64,000 nucleotides of DNA from an uncultured Bacteroidales bacterium (GCA_947305795.1 CAMZEK010000004.1:1-64000), one strand, 5' to 3'. Positions 16,160 to 23,913 are shown, counted from the first letter of the stretch. Program-made: numbers and translations. Notes: generated by a model not told the origin, from the letters alone.

Positions 16160-17398
16160 TCATAGCAGCAACTCCTTCGGATAGCAAATAAAATGCTTCA
16201 CCACAGGCTGCGAGAGCACCGAAATATTGAGTTGGTCGGAGGCCTCGCTGATGTCCTTCATCGTGCCGTCTTTGTATAAGATGTTGATGGCAGGCTTCTT
16301 GGGGTGGTAGGCGTGGTTCGACGAAACGCCCTGCAATAGCGCGAAATCCGCTTCCTCCAAAGACCAACCATAGTATTTGGCAATCTTCTTCCGAATGTCC
16401 TTGATATAGTTTGGGTCAAATTCACTATCGCGCATCTCAATTCTGAATAAATGTCTGTCCGTCAACCTTCTGCAAAGCTCTGAGAGCACACGGTCTGGGT
16501 CGTTGCGCCAGGCTTTCACAGCGGTCATCACGTCATAGTCGTCTAATTGGCAGAACTGGTCGAGGACGAAATCGCGGTCGTGGCTGCCGTCAAAAGCGTT
16601 TTGATTTTTCAGGAAGAACGACAGGGCGGGGGTGGCAAACAAATCGCGTTCTTGGCTGAGCATCTTGGCGCGTTTCAGCACCTTCATCAGTGTGTATTCC
16701 GCGCTCAACACGGCCTTGTGCATATACACCTGCCAATACATGATGCGCCGCGCCACCAAGAAACTCTCCACGGAATAGATGCCCTTCGCCTCGATAGCCA
16801 ATTCATTGCCAACGACTTCCATCATCTCCAACAATCTTTCCGCGTTCACGCTGCCCTCGGCTACACCAGTGAAAAAACTATCGCGCTTCAGGTAATCGAT
16901 TCTGTCCACATCCAACTGACTGGAAATCAGTTTGCTGAGAAAACCTTTGGGGTGTTTTCCCGTGAAAATATCGATGGCCTTGTCTAAACGTCCGCCGTGG
17001 ATTTCGTTGAACTTTTGCATTACCATCAGCGAAAGTTCCTCGTGCGAGACGCCCTGCACGATGCTGTTTTCCAAAGTGTGCGAGAACGGCCCGTGACCGC
17101 TGTCGTGGAGCAAAATGGCCAACGAAGCTGCTTCAAGTTCCTCATCTGTAATCTCATAGCCTTTGCCGCGCAGCAGTTGGATGGCGCGCCGCATGAGGTG
17201 CATGGTGCCGAGGCTGTGGGCAAAACGGGTGTGGTTCGCGCCTGGATACACCAAATTGGTCATGCTGACCTGCTTGATGCGCCTAAGTCGTTGGAAATAA
17301 GGGTGTTCGATGATGTCGAAATGTAGTTCGTCGGGGATGCTGACGAAGCCGTAAATCGGGTCGTTGAAGATTTTCTTTTTGTTGGAGGAAGTGGCCAT
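16160..17398 (-). CDS. HD domain phosphohydrolase
   Basis: A 412-residue HD-superfamily protein of the dGTPase-like type. Signatures are FNDPIYGFVSIP, HPYFQRLRRIKQVSM, the metal-binding histidine in TRFAHSLGTMHL, and the HD pair in LLHDSGHGPFSHTLE, with a later DVDRIDYLKRD. These proteins hydrolyse (d)NTPs or related nucleotides, but the specificity here is unknown. The frame is open 7 codons upstream to a TTG, but that TTG is part of the promoter box, so the ATG at 17398 is used. Confidence 0.88.
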   Translation of the reverse strand: MATSSNKKKIFNDPIYGFVSIPDELHFDIIEHPYFQRLRRIKQVSMTNLVYPGANHTRFAHSLGTMHLMRRAIQLLRGKGYEITDEELEAASLAILLHDSGHGPFSHTLENSIVQGVSHEELSLMVMQKFNEIHGGRLDKAIDIFTGKHPKGFLSKLISSQLDVDRIDYLKRDSFFTGVAEGSVNAERLLEMMEVVGNELAIEAKGIYSVESFLVARRIMYWQVYMHKAVLSAEYTLMKVLKRAKMLSQERDLFATPALSFFLKNQNAFDGSHDRDFVLDQFCQLDDYDVMTAVKAWRNDPDRVLSELCRRLTDRHLFRIEMRDSEFDPNYIKDIRKKIAKYYGWSLEEADFALLQGVSSNHAYHPKKPAINILYKDGTMKDISEASDQLNISVLSQPVVKHFICYPKELLL

Positions 17399-17416
17399 GG
17401 ACTTCAAAATTTGCTG

Positions 17417-17424
17417 CAAAGGTA
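17417..17424 (-). promoter_or_regulatory. -7 promoter box of the HD-domain gene
   Basis: The minus strand reads TACCTTTG, 18 bases before the ATG at 17398. It excludes the upstream in-frame TTG as a start codon. Confidence 0.6.
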
Positions 17425-17439
17425 ATGCTTTTTTCCGTT

Positions 17440-17834
17440 CAATCAGCTTCCAGAAAGCATGTCATTTCTGCGGAAGGCTGTGCGAAGGCATTGAATCTAT
17501 GCTTTGAAAGCATATTATCGATTGTCGACCTCCAATAGATTCCCTCTATCGCACACGCCAACGTCGGAATGACATCGGAGGTCGGGTGATGTAGAGTGTA
17601 CAATCAGGCTTCCGAGAGCATGTCATTCCTGCGGAAGGCTATGCGAAGGCATGGAATCTGTGCTTTGAAAGCATATTATCGATTGTCGACCTCCAATAGA
17701 TTCCCTCTATCGCACACGCCAACGTCGGAATGACATCGGAGGTCGTGTAATGTAGAGTGTACAATCAGGCTTCAGAAAGCATGTCATTCCCACGCAGGCT
17801 TGTGTGTGAGCGGGAATCTATGCTTTCTGAAGCC
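17440..17834. repeat. tandem array of palindromic elements (161-bp unit, two copies plus a partial)
   Basis: This fills most of the 507-base gene-free stretch between the HD gene and porX. Unit A is 17440-17600 and unit B is 17601-17761; they differ at only a handful of positions. A third partial copy runs 17762-17834. Each full unit contains one forward core (ATGTCATT to GAATCT) and one inverted core (ATAGATTCCC to GGAATGACAT) separated by a linker with GATTGTCGACCTCC. No promoter or reading frame of interest was seen inside. The unit is much longer than a CRISPR repeat and has no unique spacers. Confidence 0.85.
17768..17834. repeat. 67-bp palindromic element, intergenic copy
   Basis: The perfect 15-base inverted repeat is GGCTTCAGAAAGCAT at 17768-17782 and ATGCTTTCTGAAGCC at 17820-17834. 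Between them lie GTCATTCC, 22 variable bases and GGAATCT. The element at 20171-20237 inside aroB has the same length, and its arms differ by one base. Confidence 0.85.
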
Positions 17835-17846
17835 AACCCAAAAAAG

Positions 17847-17878
17847 TTTATTCTAATAAAACAAAAATCTAATCTTTG
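17847..17878 (+). promoter_or_regulatory. probable porX promoter
   Basis: TTTA at 17847-17850, a 20-base spacer and AATCTTTG at 17871-17878 approximate the TTTG/TAnnTTTG pattern, with one mismatch in each element. The porX ATG lies 27 bases downstream. Confidence 0.4.
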
Positions 17879-17905
17879 CGTTACCTCAATATAAATACAC
17901 AAACT

Positions 17906-19462
17906 ATGGACAAAACGACAATCCTTTGGGCCGACGACGAGATAGATCTTCTCAAGCCCCATATCATGTTTCTGGAACAAAAAGGCTATGAGGTAGTTAC
18001 GGCCAATAGCGGCTCCGACGCCATTGACCTCGTGCGCCAGCGCCATTTCGACATTGTATTCCTTGACGAGCAGATGCCGGGCATTTCAGGCATCGAGGCG
18101 CTTGAAGTCATCAAGCGCGAATATCCCAACTTGCCTGTGGTAATGATTACCAAGAGCGAGGAGGAACGCATCATGGAGGATGCCATCGGTTCCAACATAG
18201 CGGATTACCTCATCAAGCCCGTTAATCCGAATCAGATTCTGCTTTCGCTGAAACGCAACCTCGAAAACAAGAAACTCCGCGACGAGAAATCAACGATGAG
18301 CTACCAGCAGGAGTTCCGCAAAATCAGCATGGACCTCAACAACAACCTCAACTTCGACGAGTGGGTTGATTTGTATAAGAACTTGGTGCGCTGGGAGTTG
18401 GAACTGCAAAAATCCACCGACGAAGGCATCAAGGGCATCCTCGCTGACCAAAAACAGGAGGCCAACACGCAATTTACACGCTACATCGAGCGAAACTACA
18501 TCGACTGGATTCAAGGTCGCTCGGAGAAGCCGGTCATGTCGCATACAGTGGTGCGCGACAAGGTGATTCCGCGCCTTGACGACAACGACAAACCGCTGTT
18601 TCTCATCGTGATAGACAATCTGCGCTACGATCAATGGAAGGCCATCCAACCGCTGATTGAGAACTACTTCCGCGTGGAGGCCGACGACATTTATTACAGC
18701 ATCCTGCCTACCACTACGCAATACGCCCGAAATTCCCTTTTCGCCGGACTGATGCCCCTTGAAATCCGCCGCCGCTATCCCAAATGGTGGGTTGATGAGG
18801 AGGACGAAGGCACCAAAAACCAGTTTGAGGGCGAACTCTTGGGTGAACAACTGAAGCGCTTCGGCAAGAACATCAAATACTCTTATAATAAGGTGTTGAA
18901 CTTGCAGGCAGGCAAGAAACTTTATGAGCAGATGGCCAACCTGATGCCTAACAAGCTGAATGTCATCGTTTACAACTTCGTCGATATGCTCTCGCATGCC
19001 CGTACGGAAATGGAAATCATTCGCGAACTGGCCGACGACGAGGAAGCCTATCGCTCACTGATGTACTCCTGGTTTGAGCATTCCAGCCTCTTCGACATGA
19101 TGCGCTTCATCGCCGAGAAGGGCTGCGATATGGTCATCACCACCGACCACGGATCGACCTACGTCGAAAAGCCCGTTCGTATCTTGGGCGATAGGGAAGT
19201 GAACACCAACCTGCGCTACAAGTATGGTAAAAACCTGAAATACAATCCGAAAGAGGTCTTCGAGGTAAAAGATCCCGAGAAGATTTTCCTGCCCAAGGTC
19301 AACTTGAGCACGACATACGTCTTCGCTGGTGAGAGCGACTTCTTCGCCTACCCGAACAACTACAACTATTACGTCAGTTATTACCGCAACACCTTCCAGC
19401 ACGGCGGCATATCGATGAGCGAAATGCTGATTCCCGTGACGCATTTGACTGCTAAGCGTTGA
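17906..19462 (+). CDS. porX: PorX, T9SS response regulator with PglZ/phosphatase domain
   Basis: A 518-residue protein with a CheY-like receiver (about 1-125) carrying the acidic pair ADDE and phospho-acceptor Asp54 in VFLDEQMPG, a helical linker, and a C-terminal PglZ/alkaline-phosphatase-like domain (about 200-515) with VIDNLRYDQW, LPTTTQYARNSLFAGLMP and ITTDHGSTYVEKP. In Porphyromonas gingivalis PorX controls T9SS and associated genes together with PorY and SigP. The open frame extends 10 codons upstream to a TTG inside the promoter; the ATG at 17906 is used. It is followed by tsaE, a common arrangement. Confidence 0.93.
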   Translation: MDKTTILWADDEIDLLKPHIMFLEQKGYEVVTANSGSDAIDLVRQRHFDIVFLDEQMPGISGIEALEVIKREYPNLPVVMITKSEEERIMEDAIGSNIADYLIKPVNPNQILLSLKRNLENKKLRDEKSTMSYQQEFRKISMDLNNNLNFDEWVDLYKNLVRWELELQKSTDEGIKGILADQKQEANTQFTRYIERNYIDWIQGRSEKPVMSHTVVRDKVIPRLDDNDKPLFLIVIDNLRYDQWKAIQPLIENYFRVEADDIYYSILPTTTQYARNSLFAGLMPLEIRRRYPKWWVDEEDEGTKNQFEGELLGEQLKRFGKNIKYSYNKVLNLQAGKKLYEQMANLMPNKLNVIVYNFVDMLSHARTEMEIIRELADDEEAYRSLMYSWFEHSSLFDMMRFIAEKGCDMVITTDHGSTYVEKPVRILGDREVNTNLRYKYGKNLKYNPKEVFEVKDPEKIFLPKVNLSTTYVFAGESDFFAYPNNYNYYVSYYRNTFQHGGISMSEMLIPVTHLTAKR

Positions 19463-19535
19463 TTCTTTGTCACAAAACTCTCAAAACCTACAAAACTTTT
19501 TTATTATTAGGGCGGCTTCGCAACCGCTTGTCATT

Positions 19536-19562
19536 GGAAAGCCGCCAGTTGGCAGGCTTTCC
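19536..19562 (+). terminator. hairpin after porX
   Basis: GGAAAGCCGCCA and TGGCAGGCTTTCC form a strong stem with a two-base loop, followed by TTCTTTT. It sits between the porX stop and the tsaE promoter box, consistent with a Rho-independent terminator. Its flanks (TCATTG / CAATGA) extend the inverted repeat, so it could also be a repeat element. Confidence 0.6.
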
Positions 19563-19616
19563 TTCTTTTACAATGATGTTTTGCAAGTTTTGCAGGTTTT
19601 GTGATGAAATAAAGGC

Positions 19617-19624
19617 TATCTTTG
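19617..19624 (+). promoter_or_regulatory. -7 promoter box of the tsaE-aroB-aroA operon
   Basis: TATCTTTG matches TAnnTTTG and ends 18 bases before the tsaE ATG at 19643. The in-frame TTG at 19622 overlaps the box and is therefore not the start. Confidence 0.6.
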
Positions 19625-19642
19625 CAGCGAAAATCACTTGCA

Positions 19643-20086
19643 ATGAAGGATAAACAGTTCAAAATAAACAATGTAGAAGTCCTAACCGAGGTTTCTGATT
19701 ACCTGATTTCCCTGCGTGAGGAGGCTGATGTCATAGCTTTTTATGGCTCAATGGGCGCAGGCAAGACTACGCTAATCAAGAATCTATGTCACCGAATGGG
19801 AGTCACCGATGAGGTGAACAGCCCGACATTTGCCATAGTCAACGAGTATGTTACTGAGGAAGGAGAATCGGTCTATCACTTTGATTTTTACCGTATTAAG
19901 AAACTGGAAGAAGCTTACGACATCGGCTACGAGAACTATTTCTACAGCGGCAATCTCTGCCTCATCGAGTGGCCTGAAATGATTGAACCTTTGCTGCCCG
20001 AAAAATACATCCGTGTGGAGATTCAGCACGGCGAGACGGACGATGAACGTGTGATTACCTGTAGATTGTTGACTGAAAATGAGTGA
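19643..20086 (+). CDS. tsaE: tRNA threonylcarbamoyladenosine ATPase TsaE
   Basis: A 147-residue P-loop ATPase that supports t6A37 modification of tRNAs with TsaB and TsaD. Seen: Walker A GSMGAGKTTLIK, the switch-like SPTFAIVNEY, and HFDFYRIKKLEEAYDIGYENYF ending in LCLIEWPE, which are all diagnostic. The start at 19643 is set by the promoter position. Its 3' end overlaps aroB by 8 bases. Confidence 0.93.
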   Translation: MKDKQFKINNVEVLTEVSDYLISLREEADVIAFYGSMGAGKTTLIKNLCHRMGVTDEVNSPTFAIVNEYVTEEGESVYHFDFYRIKKLEEAYDIGYENYFYSGNLCLIEWPEMIEPLLPEKYIRVEIQHGETDDERVITCRLLTENE

Positions 20087-21206
20087 TTTGAGAATAAACA
20101 TAAACCAAGCCTTAGAACGCATAGATTCCCGCCAGCGCACAGCCCAACCTTGGAATGACATGCATACTGAGGCTTCTGAAAGCATGTCATTCCAGCGTGG
20201 GATGGCGCGAGGCATGGAATCTATGCTTTCTGAAGCCTCTCAAGTTTTCATCTTGACTGATGAAAATGTAGCTCCATTCTGGTTGCCCGAAGTGGCCTAT
20301 TGGTTGCATTGCGATTCGGCAACCGACATCGTCATCAAGGCGGGAGAGCAGTACAAAAACCTGCAAACTGTTCAGCGGATTTGGAAAACCTTGATGAAGC
20401 ATCATGCCGACCGTAACGCCTTGCTAATCAATCTCGGAGGAGGTGTAATCACCGACTTGGGCGGTTTCGCGGCTTCGACTTACAAACGTGGCATCAAGTT
20501 TATCAATGTTCCAACAACTTTGCTTGCGATGGTGGATGCAGCGATAGGGGGGAAGACGGGCATCGATTTTGGCGGCGCGAAAAACCAACTCGGCACTTTC
20601 GCCGAAGCAGAGGAAGTGCGGATTAAGCCTGTCTTTCTGACGACACTGCCCGAAAGGGAACTGCGTTCAGGTTTGGCCGAAATGCTGAAATACGGCTTTA
20701 TCGCTGATTCCAAGTTGTTGGAAATCAATTTGGAAAACTATCAAGATTTCATTTTGCGTTGTGATGAAATCAAGCGTGAAATCGTGAAGCAAGACCCGAC
20801 CGAAAAAGGTTTGCGAAAGATTTTGAACTTCGGTCATACCATCGGTCATATCATTGAAAGTCATTGTCTTACAACGGATTATCCATTGCTTCATGGCGAG
20901 ACGGTGGCTTTGGGAATTTGCGCGGCTTTGTGGATTTCAGTGCAGCAATGCGGCCTTGATGAAAAAGTGCTGCAAACCTTTGAAAATCAGTTGCCTATGT
21001 TGCTTTCGGAGGCCGAAATTAGACTTTCAGATGCTGACATTGAATCGATTTTGACCTATCTCGTTCATGACAAGAAAAACAAAGGTGATAAACCGCAATT
21101 CGTTCTGCTTGAAGCGGTTGGGAAACCCGTTTGGGATGTGGATGTGAAGCCTGAAATAGTGAAACAATCTTTGTTATATATTATTAATAAGGTGTCGCGC
21201 CAATGA
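20079..21206 (+). CDS. aroB: 3-dehydroquinate synthase with an in-frame palindromic-repeat insertion
   Basis: A 375-residue NAD- and metal-dependent enzyme that cyclises DAHP to 3-dehydroquinate in the shikimate pathway. Core motifs are intact: NLGGGVITDLGGFAAS, NVPTTLLAMVDAAIGGKTGID, GGAKNQLGTF, LNFGHTIGHIIES and LLHGETVALG. Residues about 14-53 are foreign: they are encoded by two inverted copies of a palindromic element and sit between the N-terminal helix (ININQALE) and the first core strand (VFILTDENV). Removing about 40 codons restores a normal N-terminus. An ATG in the repeat (Met48) could be an alternative start, but the overlap with tsaE favours 20079. It overlaps aroA by ATGA. Confidence 0.94.
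   Translation: MSDLRININQALERIDSRQRTAQPWNDMHTEASESMSFQRGMARGMESMLSEASQVFILTDENVAPFWLPEVAYWLHCDSATDIVIKAGEQYKNLQTVQRIWKTLMKHHADRNALLINLGGGVITDLGGFAASTYKRGIKFINVPTTLLAMVDAAIGGKTGIDFGGAKNQLGTFAEAEEVRIKPVFLTTLPERELRSGLAEMLKYGFIADSKLLEINLENYQDFILRCDEIKREIVKQDPTEKGLRKILNFGHTIGHIIESHCLTTDYPLLHGETVALGICAALWISVQQCGLDEKVLQTFENQLPMLLSEAEIRLSDADIESILTYLVHDKKNKGDKPQFVLLEAVGKPVWDVDVKPEIVKQSLLYIINKVSRQ
20119..20237. repeat. two inverted palindromic elements inside aroB
   Basis: The first copy, reversed, is 20119-20164 (GCATAGATTCC, 22 bases, GGAATGACATGC). The second, forward, is 20171-20237, with arms GGCTTCTGAAAGCAT and ATGCTTTCTGAAGCC around ATGTCATTCC, 22 bases, GGAATCT. Together they add about 40 codons without a stop or frameshift. 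The forward copy is read as MSFQRG...ESM. The pair matches the forward/inverted composition of the 161-bp intergenic units. Confidence 0.88.
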
Positions 21207-22468
21207 AACTGTACTGCGACATCCAACTGCCCGCCAGTAAGAGCGAAAGCAACCGCGCTCTGATGATTGCAGCCTATGGTGGCTTTGCTCCTGATTTCCA
21301 AGATCTTTCTGATTCCAATGATACACTGGTTTTGGCTGAAGCCTTGAGCAGTTTGCCTTTTATGTCATTCCAGCGTGGCATTGTGCGTCGGAGGGAATCT
21401 ATAAAAGTCAGCTCTTCGATTATCAACATCGCCGATTGCGGCACGGCAGCGCGTTTCCTGACCACTTTTTTGGCTTGTCATTCAGGCCGTTGGCTCCTGA
21501 CGGGCACGGAGCGCATGAAACAGCGCCCTTTCAGGCCGTTGGTGGAAGCATTGAGAAATTTGGGAGCAAGCATACAATATGCTGAAAAAGAGGGCTTTCT
21601 GCCCTTGCAAATCGAAGGGAAAGCGATTTCGGGCGGTCAAGTCCGAATCGACATGAGCCAGAGCAGCCAGTTTGCATCGTCTTTGCTGTTGGCAGCTCCG
21701 ATGTGGGCGCAGGGCCTTGAAATAGAGTTGCTTGGCATTCTCAGTTCCTTGCCTTATTTGAACATGACTATGTCCATAATGCGGCATTTTGGAGCTGAGG
21801 TAGAGCAAAAAGGGCAAACAATTATTGTCAAACCAAAGCCATATCAACCGAGAAGGTTCAAGGTTTCTTCTGATTGGAGTGCAGCCTCGTATTGGTACGA
21901 AATGGCGGCGTTGAGCGAGGATTGTGAGATAAAACTGAGGTCCCTGAGCTTGTCGAAGGGCCGTCCTAATCTGCAAGGCGATGCTGTCGTTGCGGAATGG
22001 ATGAAGTCGTTGGGTGTCAATACTATAGAAACAGAAGATTCGCTCATTTTGCGGAAAATTCCCTTCGAAAAACGTCCTCTTTCCTTTGATTTTTCCGCCC
22101 ATCCCGACTTATTCCCGACGATGGCTGCCACCTGCGCCGGATTGCGACTTGAAGCGCGTTTTTCGGGTGTCGCCAACCTGGTTTTGAAAGAGTCTAATAG
22201 GGTGGAAGCAATGCAATCGGAGTTGGATAAAATCGGTGCAAAGTTTAAGTATCAATCTGAAAATGAGCTTGTTTTGATACCTTCAAGTCGGCTTCCTTTT
22301 TTCGAAAAGCCCTATCCTTTGCGTTTTGAATCGCATGGCGACCATCGCATTGTGATGGCGTTGGCGCCTTTGGCCGAAAAAGTCGGTAGCCTTATCTTTG
22401 ACCATCCTGAAGTGGTCGAAAAATCGTATCCTAACTTTTGGACAGAAGCCTCATTTTTGCTCTTCTAG
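21203..22468 (+). CDS. aroA: 3-phosphoshikimate 1-carboxyvinyltransferase with in-frame repeat insertions
   Basis: A 421-residue EPSP synthase that joins shikimate-3-phosphate and PEP. Family motifs are present: LPASKSESNRALMIA, ADCGTAARFLTTF, LTGTERMKQRPFRPLVEAL, SSQFASSLLLAAP, LQGD, DLFPTMAATCAG and HGDHRIVMALAPLA. Two segments look inserted: residues about 52-69 (repeat 21357-21407), just before the IADCGTA motif, and residues 246-254 (repeat 21939-21962), just before LQGD. Both keep the frame. The intact catalytic residues argue that the protein still works. It is the third gene of tsaE-aroB-aroA. Confidence 0.94.
   Translation: MKLYCDIQLPASKSESNRALMIAAYGGFAPDFQDLSDSNDTLVLAEALSSLPFMSFQRGIVRRRESIKVSSSIINIADCGTAARFLTTFLACHSGRWLLTGTERMKQRPFRPLVEALRNLGASIQYAEKEGFLPLQIEGKAISGGQVRIDMSQSSQFASSLLLAAPMWAQGLEIELLGILSSLPYLNMTMSIMRHFGAEVEQKGQTIIVKPKPYQPRRFKVSSDWSAASYWYEMAALSEDCEIKLRSLSLSKGRPNLQGDAVVAEWMKSLGVNTIETEDSLILRKIPFEKRPLSFDFSAHPDLFPTMAATCAGLRLEARFSGVANLVLKESNRVEAMQSELDKIGAKFKYQSENELVLIPSSRLPFFEKPYPLRFESHGDHRIVMALAPLAEKVGSLIFDHPEVVEKSYPNFWTEASFLLF
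21357..21407. repeat. palindromic element inside aroA
   Basis: Perfect 7-base arms CTTTTAT (21357-21363) and ATAAAAG (21401-21407) enclose GTCATTCC, 22 bases and GGAATCT. The total is 51 bases, exactly 17 codons. It is read as MSFQRGIVRRRES, the same frame as in aroB, although the outer arms differ from the aroB and intergenic copies. Confidence 0.85.
21939..21962. repeat. short CCTGAGCTTGTCGAAGG-type repeat inside aroA
   Basis: The 24 bases from 21939 contain CCCTGAGCTTGTCGAAGGG, a dispersed repeat word I know from many bacterial genomes, with near-complementary ends (GGTCCCT / AAGGGCC). It encodes RSLSLSKGR within aroA and is a different family from the MSFQRG element. Confidence 0.65.
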
Positions 22469-22498
22469 AAACGGGAAATGTGCAAAATCGAGGCTTTC

Positions 22499-22531
22499 TT
22501 TGCGGTTGAAAGAAAAAAATTCCTACTTTTG
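22499..22531 (+). promoter_or_regulatory. promoter of the Fe-S protein and first polysaccharide genes
   Basis: TTTG at 22499-22502, a 21-base spacer and TACTTTTG at 22524-22531 form the best complete -33/-7 pair in the window. The ATG at 22552 follows 20 bases later. Confidence 0.7.
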
Positions 22532-22551
22532 CAAAATTAATCAAAAAAGCC

Positions 22552-23274
22552 ATGACTGTTGAGCTGTTTGTTCCTTGTGTCATTGACCAGTTTTTCCCCG
22601 AAGTGGCGGTCAGCACCATGAAAGTGCTTGAACGTGCCGGGGTGGAAGTGGATTACAATCCAGAACAGACCTGTTGCGGAAGATTCGCTTATAATGCTGG
22701 TTTTGTGGAAGATGCAAAGGATTTGGGCGACAAGTTCCTCAACGATTTCTCGAATGCCAATCCGATGGTCGCACCTTCGGCGGCTTGTGTGCATTACATC
22801 AAGAAACGCTTCCCAGAATTGTTTTTCAATACTGCCAATCATTTGAATTTCAAGAAGATGGTAAACAATATCTTTGAGTTGACTGATTTCTTGGTGAACC
22901 AGTTGCATTTCGATGATTTTGGGGCTGAGTTTCCGCATAAGGTAACGTTTCACGATAGTTGCAGTGCCTTGCGTGGATTGGGTCTGGGCAAGGAAGCGCG
23001 ACAGCTTTTGTCGAAGGTTAAGGGTTTGGAACTCATTGAGATGAAGCAGACAGATATGTGTTGCGGCGCTGACCTTTCACTGCAAATGAACCACGAACCG
23101 ATTGCCGTGGGTATGGCCAACCATAAGGTCAAGAACGCATTGAATACTGGGGCGGAGTATATCGTCTCCACGGATATGACTTGCCTGATGCATCAAAAGT
23201 CATTCATCGAGAAAGAGGGACTTCCCATCAAAGTGATTCATATCGCGGATGTGCTTGCATCAGGTTGGGAATGA
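22552..23274 (+). CDS. LutA/YkgE-like (Fe-S)-binding protein
   Basis: A 240-residue protein with two CCG domains: PEQTCCGRFAYNAGF near residue 40 and QTDMCCGADLSLQ near residue 165, the cysteine motifs of the LutA/GlpC/HdrB family. LutA takes part in lactate oxidation with LutB and LutC, but neither is present next to it here. The stop overlaps the following acetyltransferase by ATGA, so it is cotranslated with polysaccharide genes. Its role in that context is unknown; an electron-transfer function is inferred from the family. Confidence 0.82.
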   Translation: MTVELFVPCVIDQFFPEVAVSTMKVLERAGVEVDYNPEQTCCGRFAYNAGFVEDAKDLGDKFLNDFSNANPMVAPSAACVHYIKKRFPELFFNTANHLNFKKMVNNIFELTDFLVNQLHFDDFGAEFPHKVTFHDSCSALRGLGLGKEARQLLSKVKGLELIEMKQTDMCCGADLSLQMNHEPIAVGMANHKVKNALNTGAEYIVSTDMTCLMHQKSFIEKEGLPIKVIHIADVLASGWE

Positions 23275-23873
23275 AAAAATTAGAGTACATGAAGTGTGAT
23301 CAGAGTGACAAATACTATATCCACGAGAGTAGCTACGTCGATGACAATGTGAGCATCGGCGAAGGCACCAAAATTTGGCATTTTTGTCACATTCAATCGG
23401 GTGCGGTGATTGGCGAAAAATGCTCGTTTGGGCAGAACGTGAACGTGGGCAACAATGTGAAAATCGGCAACGGCGTTCGTGTGCAGAACAACGTTTCGAT
23501 TTACGAAGGCGTTGAAATTGAGGATAATGTGTTTTGCGGACCGAGTTGCGTCTTCACCAATGTGACCACGCCGCGCGCGCATTTTCCCGTCCATGGTGTG
23601 TATGCCAAGACCAAAATTTGCGAGGGAGCTTCCTTGGGAGCCAATTGCACGGTGGTATGTGGCCATACCGTCGGCAAAAGCGCCCTCATCGCGGCGGGTG
23701 CCGTGGTGACCAAGGACGTGAAGCCCTACGCGCTGATGGTCGGTGTTCCTGCGAAGCAAATTGGCTGGGTGTGCGAATGCGGCCAACGCTTGGATGCCAC
23801 GTTGCAGTGCTCTTGTGGACGTAAATACAAGGAAATCAATGGGCAACTGGAAGAGGAGAGGAATGTGGAATAA
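23271..23873 (+). CDS. WbpD/WlbB-like UDP-sugar N-acetyltransferase
   Basis: A 200-residue left-handed beta-helix protein. Hexapeptide coils run from VDDNVSIGEGTKIWHFCHI through VGNNVKIGNGVRVQNNVSIYEGVEIEDNVF to GASLGANCTVVCGHTVGKSALIAAGAVVTKDV, ending with VGVPAKQIGWVCECG and a CxC...CxC tail. This layout is typical of UDP-2-acetamido-3-amino-dideoxyglucuronate N-acetyltransferases (WbpD, WlbB). The ATG at 23271 overlaps the upstream stop. It pairs with the next gene, the matching aminotransferase; the two act consecutively in making 2,3-diacetamido uronic acids. Confidence 0.85.
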   Translation: MKKLEYMKCDQSDKYYIHESSYVDDNVSIGEGTKIWHFCHIQSGAVIGEKCSFGQNVNVGNNVKIGNGVRVQNNVSIYEGVEIEDNVFCGPSCVFTNVTTPRAHFPVHGVYAKTKICEGASLGANCTVVCGHTVGKSALIAAGAVVTKDVKPYALMVGVPAKQIGWVCECGQRLDATLQCSCGRKYKEINGQLEEERNVE

Positions 23874-23913
23874 CTGAATAACTAAACAACTGAACAACTT
23901 TCAACTAACGAAG
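23874..23913. repeat. low-complexity AACAACT spacer
   Basis: CTGAATAACTAAACAACTG words directly precede the aminotransferase ATG, like those at 15550-15591. Confidence 0.5.

Noticed and set aside
17440-17834. CRISPR array
   Set aside because: The repeated unit is 161 bp, the copies are adjacent without unique spacers, and no cas genes are present.
17876-17905. upstream TTG start of porX (and similar ones for tsaE and the HD gene)
   Set aside because: These TTG codons are the last three bases of the TAnnTTTG-type promoter boxes, so they lie upstream of the transcription start.
19536-19562. member of the MSFQRG palindrome family
   Set aside because: It shares only TCATT at its edge, and the stem sequence differs; a terminator is the simpler reading.
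20119-20237. aroB insertion as an intein or a sequencing error
   Set aside because: It is only about 40 codons, has no intein motifs, and matches intergenic palindromes in sequence and length; a random error would not keep the frame and the same core.
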